Shown here in pieces: positions 26,421 to 33,552 of a stretch of 64,000 nucleotides of DNA. The notes beneath the pieces were generated by a model. It saw only the letters and a list, made by a program, of their open reading frames with translations, ran no database searches and was not told the origin of the DNA. The stretch is from assembly GCF_009741275.1 (NCBI RefSeq), contig NZ_WOWS01000001.1, positions 186,001-250,000 on the forward strand, in the 5' to 3' direction. The stretch comes from Winogradskyella endarachnes (GTDB taxonomy: Bacteria; Bacteroidota; Bacteroidia; Flavobacteriales; Flavobacteriaceae). Position 1 is the first letter of the stretch; each line of letters starts with the position of its first letter. Made by a program: the position numbers and the translations under genes.

Positions 26421-26756
26421 ATGAAAACAATAGATTGGACTAAAGATGAACTTGTAGCATACGTCTTATTATTTGCTGCAAATGCTGATTTTAAAGAATC
26501 TGAAAAAGAACGAGAATTAATTATCTCTAAAGTAGATAAGGAAACTTTTCAAGAAATTCATGAAGAATTTGATAGAGATAACGACTATCAAGGTCTTAAA
26601 AAAATTACCACAAGTTTAGAGCAGCATCTTTATGGTAAAGAAGATGTAGATATACTTCTAGAAGATATTAGAGTTTTGTTTTTTGCAGATGACGACTTTG
26701 ATATTACGGAGCAAAATATGTTAAAGGCTTTAACACGCTTGTTTAAGTCAATTTAA
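26421..26756 (+). CDS. Small acidic TerB-like helical protein
   Basis: This 111-residue acidic protein has no signal peptide and is predicted helical. The opening WTKDELVAYVLLFAANADF and the closing ADDDFDITEQNMLKALTRLF resemble the paired metal-binding helices of TerB-like domains. The acidic clusters (DRDNDY, ADDDFD) could bind calcium or magnesium. It follows the sulfurtransferase by 27 nt. The TerB assignment is by pattern and moderate; the function is unknown. Confidence 0.6.
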   Translation: MKTIDWTKDELVAYVLLFAANADFKESEKERELIISKVDKETFQEIHEEFDRDNDYQGLKKITTSLEQHLYGKEDVDILLEDIRVLFFADDDFDITEQNMLKALTRLFKSI

Positions 26757-26900
26757 AAAAGCCTCAAAACCAAAAATAGTTAGTCTATCGTTTTAAAGAC
26801 ACTTATAAAAAATTAGACTATTTTTTCTTATAAGAATTAGATTCATTCCTAACTAACGGAAGCTAGGCTCTAATTGAAACTATTTTGTTTTGAGACTTGT
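26757..26900. other. Nested inverted repeats between convergent genes
   Basis: The gap holds three overlapping dyads. Long arms at 26759-26781 and 26878-26898 pair imperfectly over about 21 bp. TAGTCTA (26781-26787) can pair with TAGACTA (26814-26820). CTTATAAAAAA (26802-26812) pairs with TTTTTTCTTATAAG (26821-26834), giving an A/T-rich hairpin suited to termination in both directions. Confidence 0.55.
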
Positions 26901-26906
26901 ATTTAC

Positions 26907-28844
26907 TTACAAATTCACATGTTTTCCTTTGGGAAATCTTACAGAGTAAGCATGTTTTAAAGTTTTAGTTTCACCTGTTTGTAAGTTTAATATCCATTTT
27001 AAAATTCCTTTGTCATCATTATAGTTAGCAGTACCTGTTTCTACATCATCAATCTTAATAGATTTATTCTGGCTTTTAGGGATTCTGTCTAAAAGAGTTA
27101 ACTGTACATTAGAATTTTTATTGTTTTTTATTTCAATTTCATAGGCCTTTTGTACCACTTTATTGTTGCCTATAAATGTGGTTTTTTTATAATCGTTTAA
27201 CTGTGTGCGTTTTACTACAATATTTGGGTCTACACCAAGTGAAACAGTTAAACTATCTGTAGTTGCTGAAGGATTAATATTAGTTTTACCAGAATAGCTT
27301 CCTTCAAAATATACGTTAGCTTCTGCTGGCAATAAGTTGTATTGTTCCCAATTACCAATTTTAGCTGTTAAGAATACATTTTCATTTAAAATAGGTGCAG
27401 CAAAATAGTTATAAGTAGCAGGTACACTATATTTATCTATTTCAATAACTGTAATATCACCATCTGATGGAATACTATGCTTTTTATCAATTTTGAAGTT
27501 GGTGTTGGTGATACCTTCTTCTATAATATTTCCCGTTGCTGTATAATTCACAGGTTTAATGTATGGGTCATCATCAAACTCTTCATCCATCATTTGCTGT
27601 ACTTTATTTCCATATTGAGCACTTGTAAAATTTTCTTTTTTTGCTGTGCCATAACCAACTATAATTACTTCATCAAGCTGACTACTATCTTCCGTTAAAG
27701 TTACATTCATAATACTAGAGTGAATTGGTAACTCTTCTGAAATCATGCCAACATAAGAGTATACTAAAGAGTTTCCAGATGTTGTTTTTAGAGTGTATTT
27801 ACCATCAAAATCGGTTTGTACTCCATGAGATGTTCCTTTTTCAATGACAGAAACTCCAGGTAAAGGTAAACCATCTGATGCTGAAGTAACAATACCAGTA
27901 ACCGTTTTTACTAACGGATTATACTTATAATTATAACTCTTAGTGGCACGTTTAGAGTTGTAATTACTATAAGGACTGATAAAATTTAAATATTTAGGAT
28001 TTACGTTTGGTCTTTCGTTATTGGTATTTGGGTCACTTGTTGAGAGTACAAGGTTTACGTTTTCCCAATCGCAACCAGAACTTTGGTACACATGTGCTTT
28101 ATATTCAAGATTAATAGGTTGGTTTATTTTCTCTGCTTTTAAATCGTAAATAGGAAACCAACCAGCATTCTTTATATTATACTTTATTTTTAAGTTTAAA
28201 GCTGCGGTAACTTCACTGTTTAGTTTTAATTTTATTTCGCCTGTTTGTGTCTTTTCTTCAACATTAAATTCGGCTAATTGTTGTTGAATTTTTGTTTGTG
28301 ATTGTTTAAAGTCATCAATTTTAGAATTTGAAGTGTTAATGTCTGTTTTTAATTCTGTAATGCGCGTTCTATAATAAGTGGCAAAGGTTTTTAATTTTTC
28401 TAAGCTTACCACTTCATTAGCATTGCCCAGTTTTTTATTATTTTGAATTAAGCTTAATTCTTCATTGTAACCAGAAATGAGATTGTTTTGATATTGAATG
28501 TTCTCATTAAGACGTTTTAGTTCATTTTGTAATGAAACAATAGAATCGCTTTGTTTTTGTTTGGTTAAATAATTTATTCCAAAATTTATAGATAGTATAG
28601 AGGCGTTTTCTAAACCTGAAACTTGAATACTGCTTTCCTCTATATAAGGCGATAAATTATGAAGTGTAATTATAGATTTACCTGAGTTTAATTTTACCGT
28701 GGCTTCTCTCTGTATTTCTGCACCATCTAAATAAACAGTAACCGTTTTAATTTTTGAAGGTTGTTGAAAAGCATAATTAACTTTAGTACATAATACAAAT
28801 AAGCATAATAGTTGCCATTTTAATAATTTAGGTAGGAGTTTCAT
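26907..28844 (-). CDS. DUF4139 (MuiA-like) protein with carboxypeptidase-regulatory insert
   Basis: This 645-residue exported protein has a Sec signal (about residues 1-25). Next come a DUF4140-like N-domain with VTVYLDGAEIQREATV (34-49) and a coiled coil over about 85-190. The DUF4139 domain, with GWFPIYDLKAEKI near 228, extends to the C-terminus. A carboxypeptidase-regulatory-like domain (about 315-395) is inserted into it and ends in DEVIIVGYGTAKK, the motif usually found before the plug of SusC receptors. Founding members were linked to mucoidy inhibition. The inserted domain probably gives a surface or envelope contact. Function here is unknown. Confidence 0.85.
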   Translation of the reverse strand: MKLLPKLLKWQLLCLFVLCTKVNYAFQQPSKIKTVTVYLDGAEIQREATVKLNSGKSIITLHNLSPYIEESSIQVSGLENASILSINFGINYLTKQKQSDSIVSLQNELKRLNENIQYQNNLISGYNEELSLIQNNKKLGNANEVVSLEKLKTFATYYRTRITELKTDINTSNSKIDDFKQSQTKIQQQLAEFNVEEKTQTGEIKLKLNSEVTAALNLKIKYNIKNAGWFPIYDLKAEKINQPINLEYKAHVYQSSGCDWENVNLVLSTSDPNTNNERPNVNPKYLNFISPYSNYNSKRATKSYNYKYNPLVKTVTGIVTSASDGLPLPGVSVIEKGTSHGVQTDFDGKYTLKTTSGNSLVYSYVGMISEELPIHSSIMNVTLTEDSSQLDEVIIVGYGTAKKENFTSAQYGNKVQQMMDEEFDDDPYIKPVNYTATGNIIEEGITNTNFKIDKKHSIPSDGDITVIEIDKYSVPATYNYFAAPILNENVFLTAKIGNWEQYNLLPAEANVYFEGSYSGKTNINPSATTDSLTVSLGVDPNIVVKRTQLNDYKKTTFIGNNKVVQKAYEIEIKNNKNSNVQLTLLDRIPKSQNKSIKIDDVETGTANYNDDKGILKWILNLQTGETKTLKHAYSVRFPKGKHVNL

Positions 28845-28904
28845 AATCTTGAATATTTAGTTATACTCAAAATTATTGTGTTACATCATTTAAAGAAAAG
28901 GGTT

Positions 28905-29024
28905 ATGAGTAAACTGAAACTTAGCGTGAGTAAAAGTACCTTATCATTGAGTAAGGCAAGTACTACTTCTGTGTTTTTAATGGTAAATATTTGCAGTTTT
29001 TTTTTATTAATCAAAATTAATTAG
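28905..29024 (+). CDS. Possible 39-residue peptide gene
   Basis: An ATG at 28905 follows AAAGAAAAGGG and opens a 39-codon frame. The N-terminal half is basic and Ser/Lys-rich (MSKLKLSVSKSTLSLSK). The C-terminal half is hydrophobic with one cysteine (MVNICSFFLL). The first half resembles the K-x-L-x-L-x-K-x-T pattern of Bacteroidota RiPP leader peptides, but there is no GG cleavage site, Cys/Ser-rich core or modifying enzyme nearby. It could equally be a small membrane peptide or a chance frame. A strong terminator lies about 160 nt downstream. Confidence 0.25.
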   Translation: MSKLKLSVSKSTLSLSKASTTSVFLMVNICSFFLLIKIN

Positions 29025-29186
29025 GCTTACAACGAGTTTATTAGAAATTCCTTTACGCTGCAACTAATTTTGTATTAGCAAAATTTGTGCTATGATACAA
29101 TTCAATATTTTCCCTCAAGATAATTAGAATTGAATACATTTTTTGTAAAATTCAATTTAATTTTAAGTAAGTTGTTAATTAAAATT

Positions 29187-29222
29187 AAGCCCTTCATTTG
29201 GTTGTGATGGGGCTTTTTTTTT
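29187..29222 (+). terminator. Orphan plus-strand terminator
   Basis: AAGCCC (29187-29192) pairs with GGGCTT (29210-29215) around a loop and is followed by a T run to 29222. On the minus strand the T run after the stem is poor, so the main direction is plus, where no annotated gene ends. Confidence 0.75.
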
Positions 29223-29241
29223 GTGTTAAAGTGAAACTTAA

Positions 29242-29664
29242 TTAATCTATAAATTTAGATTTTAATTCTGCTGTTGGAATCATGCAAGATTCTTTTTTAC
29301 CATACCATTTGTAACGGTTTTTGGCAATATAATTGTAAACCCAATTTCTAAAAAAAGCAGGGACAATTAAGAAAACCGATAATAAATTAGTCGGTAAACC
29401 TAAATGGCTAGCAATTAACAATGCAGCAGTAGATTTGTATGTTAATTTATCTTTTTCAGCATTATACAATAAGATTGAATCTGTTTTCTCAGTATCAATA
29501 TTAAATTTCTTAATAATTTCAGTACCTATTTTACTCTCTAAAGGCGCAAACAAGAATTTGTTATTAGAATCTCGCTTAATAACATACAAAACACTACTGT
29601 TGCAAAGGTTGCAAACACCATCAAAAAGTATGAGTTGTTTGTTATTTGGAATCTGAGATATCAT
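29242..29664 (-). CDS. DCC-family thiol-disulfide oxidoreductase-like protein
   Basis: This 140-residue protein opens with LILFDGVCNLCNSSV, giving the CxxC of C18 and C21 that defines the DCC (DUF393) family. It continues with the expected FAPLESKIG and the later FRNWVYNYIAKNRYKW near residue 110. The fold is thioredoxin-like; members are suspected redox proteins. No signal peptide is present. It lies 22 nt after the TPR regulator gene on the same strand, so the two may be cotranscribed. No partner is known. Confidence 0.88.
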   Translation of the reverse strand: MISQIPNNKQLILFDGVCNLCNSSVLYVIKRDSNNKFLFAPLESKIGTEIIKKFNIDTEKTDSILLYNAEKDKLTYKSTAALLIASHLGLPTNLLSVFLIVPAFFRNWVYNYIAKNRYKWYGKKESCMIPTAELKSKFID

Positions 29665-29686
29665 AGTGTAAAGATAAAGCTAATAC

Positions 29687-31564
29687 CTATAATGTATTTA
29701 AAAATTCAGTTAAATCCACGTCTTTGTTTAAGGCTAACTTCTTCTTTAATCGGTATTTTGATTTTAGGACACTGTCTGGTAAAACATTAAGCATTGAAGC
29801 AATTTCTTTGGTTGTTAAATTCATACGTAGAAAAGATGCTAAACGAATCTCTTTTTCAGAGATGTCCTCTGCAATAGTTTTTATTTTATTGTCGAAGTCA
29901 TTATGTACTTCAGAAAAATAACTTTTAAATACTTCCCAATCTTTATCTTCAGCACTCTCTTTTTTGAGAAGCATTACAAGTCTCCGGAATTCCACTTTAA
30001 ACAATTCTGGGGAGTTTTTTATTTTTTCTAAATTCTCTTTTAGCTCTTGAATGAATGAACTTTTTTGAACTAGGTGAAGAGTTTGTGACGCTAATTCTTT
30101 CTTTTTAAAGGCGATTTCCTGCTTGTAAATTTCTTCTTGTTTTTCGCGTTCTATTCTATTTTTCTTCATACGTTGCTTAAAACCGAAGAAGAGTAGGCCT
30201 ACAATAGCAAGTAACGAGAACATACCAATTCCGTAGAGTGTTTTAGTTAAATTGTCATTTATAGCTTTTATGTTTAAGTTTTTTATTTCTTCTTGTTGCA
30301 AGGCTATTTCTGCTTCTTTTTTTTCGGTTTCGTGAATGGTTTGCAATTCAGAAAACCGATTATTTATGTCAGTATTAGAAATGTCATCTTCCAAATTTTT
30401 ATAAATTTTATAATGTTTTAAACTACTTTCAAATTCTTTAGTAGCTTGATACGTATTTGATAATAGTTTGTGAATTTTTGATTTAATTGCGTCAAGGTTA
30501 TTTTTATTTGCTTCTGTTATAGATGTGTTTAGATACTTTATGGCATTATTGTGGTCGTTAAGTAATAATAAACATTCACCAAGATGCATGTTTAAATATG
30601 CTAGTGAGTAACTATCATTTATAATAGTTGGTTTACTTAGCATCGATTGGTATATTGTTTTTGCCTCGTCAATTTTATCATTTGCTATTAGAAATTGTGC
30701 TTTTCTTTCTAAGGCATCATCAATAAGACTTTGGTCTTTAATAGAGTTACTAATCTCTGATAACTCATTTATAAACTTACCGTTTTCTTCATTTTTCTCT
30801 TTGTTGGGTATTTGTAGACTTAGAATTAAATTTAATGTACTAGCGTATTGTCTTTTTTGGTTCTCTTTTTTAAAGTATTTCAATATTTTTTTATGATAGT
30901 CAATTGCATTTATTGTATCCTTCATTTCGCCATATACACTCGCAATAACCAATCTGTTTTGGTTTAAGTCCATAAACAAATTTTTAGTAGAATATATACT
31001 TTCAGCCTTTAATGCCTTTTCTAATGCTAAGTTGTAGTAGCCTTTCATTAAGAAAACAATAGATTTCGAATTGTATATATCTGCAATGCCAACCATGTTA
31101 TTAGCTTTAGAGTAATTTTTTTCTGCTTTATCATAATAATGGTATGCGCTATCTAATTTTCCAATCATGTTATAATCTTGTCCAATATTGCGTTCAATTC
31201 CTGCTATTTTGTTGTTGTCATTACGTTGTGCATAAATCTTCAATGCTTTGTTAAAGTTTACTTTAGAACTGTCGAACTTATTCATATAAGAATAGGTTAC
31301 AGCTTTGTGTTCTAAACCAAATCCAATAATAGTATCAATTTTAAGTGCTTTACCTAGGTTTATCATATCCTTAGAGAGAGTTAAGGATTTTTCAATATTG
31401 TTATTAATATGTTCACTCCATAGATGATTAAGGATGTGAAATCTATCTATGTCCATTTTTGATTCTAACAACGCCTTCTCTAAACTGTCAATTTTTGTTT
31501 GTCGTTGAGCAAATATTGATGAAGAAAAACAAACTAGGAAAAGAATAATAATCCGAAAAAACAT
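29687..31564 (-). CDS. TPR membrane regulator with LuxR-like C-terminal HTH
   Basis: This 625-residue protein has a Sec signal (residues 1-19). Tetratricopeptide repeats follow over about 40-400, for example YHYYDKAEKNYSKANNMVGI and AIKYLNTSITEANKNNL. A membrane helix near 441-463 (LLAIVGLLFFGF) precedes a cytoplasmic coiled coil and a C-terminal helix-turn-helix, LTTKEIASMLNVLPDSVLKSKYRLKKKL. TPR-TM-HTH proteins of this kind sense a periplasmic signal and act directly on DNA. It is divergent from the aerolysin-like lipoprotein gene. Repeated TGTCYAT sites between them make that gene a likely target, which is inference. Confidence 0.82.
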   Translation of the reverse strand: MFFRIIILFLVCFSSSIFAQRQTKIDSLEKALLESKMDIDRFHILNHLWSEHINNNIEKSLTLSKDMINLGKALKIDTIIGFGLEHKAVTYSYMNKFDSSKVNFNKALKIYAQRNDNNKIAGIERNIGQDYNMIGKLDSAYHYYDKAEKNYSKANNMVGIADIYNSKSIVFLMKGYYNLALEKALKAESIYSTKNLFMDLNQNRLVIASVYGEMKDTINAIDYHKKILKYFKKENQKRQYASTLNLILSLQIPNKEKNEENGKFINELSEISNSIKDQSLIDDALERKAQFLIANDKIDEAKTIYQSMLSKPTIINDSYSLAYLNMHLGECLLLLNDHNNAIKYLNTSITEANKNNLDAIKSKIHKLLSNTYQATKEFESSLKHYKIYKNLEDDISNTDINNRFSELQTIHETEKKEAEIALQQEEIKNLNIKAINDNLTKTLYGIGMFSLLAIVGLLFFGFKQRMKKNRIEREKQEEIYKQEIAFKKKELASQTLHLVQKSSFIQELKENLEKIKNSPELFKVEFRRLVMLLKKESAEDKDWEVFKSYFSEVHNDFDNKIKTIAEDISEKEIRLASFLRMNLTTKEIASMLNVLPDSVLKSKYRLKKKLALNKDVDLTEFLNTL

Positions 31565-31871
31565 ATCACAAATATTTAATAATTAGCTGTTACGAAGTTA
31601 GTTAAAATTAAAGTGGCTTGGACAGCCTTAATATCTACACAATGATTTTAATTAATACCTTGTCTATGCATTGTCTATATGAATAGATATTAATTCTCTT
31701 TATTAAACATTGATAATCAGTTATTTGTGTTTATTTGGATTTTTTAGGTTTTATGGTATATATATATAATTTCGATTCCTCTGTCCATACTTTGTCCATG
31801 CCAAAAATTAGATTTTAGTGGATTTGACGTCTAGTTTTGACTCAGAAACAATTCGCAAAAATTTATGTATT
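31565..31871. promoter_or_regulatory. Divergent control region with two pairs of TGTCYAT sites
   Basis: TGTCTAT occurs at 31661-31667 and 31672-31678. TGTCCAT occurs at 31782-31788 and 31793-31799. Within each pair the spacing is exactly 11 bp, so the sites face one side of the helix. One pair lies nearer the TPR gene (about 97 nt from its start) and the other 73 nt from the lipoprotein start. A related inverted half-site, TTGGACA, is at 31618-31624. Confidence 0.55.
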
Positions 31872-33500
31872 ATGAAAACAGCTATTAAAATTTTTAAACG
31901 TATTACGATGTGTACTTTATTACTCCTTGTATTTGGGTGTAGTAAAGAGGATGATGGTTCTGGTCCAGGAGATGGAGAGATTGAGCAGGTTAACGGAATT
32001 GCTGAAGACGACTTAGAAAATTATGGAGGAGACTTAGGCTTATTAATTAATACAAGAGACTTGGCTAAAAAAGGTTATAATCCTGTAAAAGTTAATATTA
32101 CAACTACAGCAACACAAGGTAATTATGACCAAGAGTTGGTTGTTGATCCATTTACAAACATAGCGCAACTAAATCTCTCAATTGATGATTTAACAGAAAG
32201 TGCAGTTGATGAACTGAGAAATGGTGTGGGACTTGAGATTGAGGTTTTAAATCCATCAGATAACGTTATTTTATCTGAAACTTATAGTGTAGTTTCATTT
32301 GAAGAAAATGGTAACCAATTTGATGTTGATGCTTCGAATTTAGAAGCAGTTTCTAATAATTTACATTTTAATGGTGATATGCGCTATTATTTACAGTTGG
32401 TTGATCCAAGTGGTAACTTTGGAAATACTATTGTATGGAAACCTGGAAGCAGTGATGATGGAAGTCTTAGGCTAGAAGAGCGATCATCTTCTTTTAGTCA
32501 TGGGACAACAAGTGAACAATTTTATATATATCAATATCAAAATGAGGACAATACAGTTGCTATATATTCAGCTATAACTAATCGTTATTTAAGGGTTGGG
32601 TCATCAACAAGAACATTTAGACAGTCTGGTGCTTATTCCTTTCCGTCTACGAATCCTAATTCTTTAGGTGAAGACTTAAAATTCAAAATTCAAAAGGAAT
32701 CTAATGGATTATATACTATAAGAGGTGCCTTTGACAATAAACCATTAAGACGGATAGCAAATGGTTCAGATATTAATTGGGACACAAATGACGGTGGAAC
32801 CATTCAGTACTTTAGAATAATTTCTTTAGATATTGATTGGCAAGTTACCCAATTAGACACGGAATATTTACAACCAATTTTGCCTGCAGTTGAGACCTCT
32901 TTTGGTTTTAACAGTACTTTAAAAAATTGCGGTTCTGGAAATTTAGAACAACAAGTAGGTATAGAAAAAGAAGTAACAACTACATATACAAATGCATTTT
33001 CTGAAACCATTGGTTTAAGCTCTAGAGTTACTACAAATGTTGATGTTACAGTTAGTGCTACTGCAGAAGCAAGTTTCTTTGGTAATGGTGGTTCTGTAAC
33101 CGCTGAAGCATCGGCAGGATTGGAAGTTTCAACAGAAGCCAGTTCATCATCTACAGTCTCAGCTGAAGAATCGGTTTCAGAAACAAATACCTTCTTTTCA
33201 AATAGAATAGTGACAGTACCTGCAGGTAGCGCTTCATTGGTTTATGATGCTTACCAAACATATTCTAACGTAAAAGTGCCTTATGTAAAACGCTTAAGAT
33301 TAACAGGTAATCATACCCAAGGCCCAGAGTCTATGTCTGGATTTGAAATTGCTACACAGCTCGAAATTTCAAATTTTTTAGGTGTAATTACTAATATAGG
33401 TTCAGATTTTGTAGAGGTTACCATAAAAGGAAACATGTATTTAAATAATATTGTTGATTCAGTAACCGAGGTAAGAGATGTTGCAGCGAATTGTAACTAA
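31872..33500 (+). CDS. Lipoprotein with trefoil-like and aerolysin/ETX-MTX2-like regions
   Basis: The preferred ATG at 31872 gives 542 residues with an SPII signal ending at C23 (LVFGC); a GTG at 31818 adds 18 residues that would bury it. Residues about 30-150 are beta-rich and unassigned. Residues about 170-330 look like a beta-trefoil (RYYLQLV, NRYLRVG, KPLRRIANG, IQYFRII). Residues about 360-542 show aerolysin-type features. EVTTTYTNAFSETIGLSS is followed by a long Ser/Thr/Val/Ala alternating stretch (390-450), then VTVPAGSASLVYDAYQTYSNVKVPY, matching the VPPG-to-VPY pattern of ETX/MTX2 toxins. A terminator follows. Pore formation is a prediction from pattern only; a binding or self-protective protein is an alternative. 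Confidence 0.65.
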   Translation: MKTAIKIFKRITMCTLLLLVFGCSKEDDGSGPGDGEIEQVNGIAEDDLENYGGDLGLLINTRDLAKKGYNPVKVNITTTATQGNYDQELVVDPFTNIAQLNLSIDDLTESAVDELRNGVGLEIEVLNPSDNVILSETYSVVSFEENGNQFDVDASNLEAVSNNLHFNGDMRYYLQLVDPSGNFGNTIVWKPGSSDDGSLRLEERSSSFSHGTTSEQFYIYQYQNEDNTVAIYSAITNRYLRVGSSTRTFRQSGAYSFPSTNPNSLGEDLKFKIQKESNGLYTIRGAFDNKPLRRIANGSDINWDTNDGGTIQYFRIISLDIDWQVTQLDTEYLQPILPAVETSFGFNSTLKNCGSGNLEQQVGIEKEVTTTYTNAFSETIGLSSRVTTNVDVTVSATAEASFFGNGGSVTAEASAGLEVSTEASSSSTVSAEESVSETNTFFSNRIVTVPAGSASLVYDAYQTYSNVKVPYVKRLRLTGNHTQGPESMSGFEIATQLEISNFLGVITNIGSDFVEVTIKGNMYLNNIVDSVTEVRDVAANCN

Positions 33501-33522
33501 TATTGCTAGCAATTCTTGAAAA

Positions 33523-33552
33523 GCGATGGCATTATTGCCATCGTTTTTTTTT
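33523..33552 (+). terminator. Terminator after aerolysin-like lipoprotein gene
   Basis: An 8-bp CGATGGCA/TGCCATCG stem (33524-33531 with 33536-33543) is followed by a long T run. It lies 23 nt after the lipoprotein stop and also abuts the end of the convergent mutS2. Confidence 0.92.

Larger units (their letters stand above)
28845..29241. other. 397-bp intergenic region with small frame and orphan terminator
   Basis: Nothing longer than a 39-codon frame (28905-29024, plus strand) is present. A plus-strand terminator (29187-29222) closes the region although no plus-strand gene is annotated upstream. A TAATTTTG that fits TANNTTTG occurs near 29064. The layout allows a small RNA or peptide transcript. 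Confidence 0.45.

Noticed and set aside
27515..27900. Possible SusC/TonB receptor fragment inside the DUF4139 gene
   Set aside because: The regulatory domain and VGYGT motif are in frame within an intact DUF4139 protein; no plug or barrel follows.
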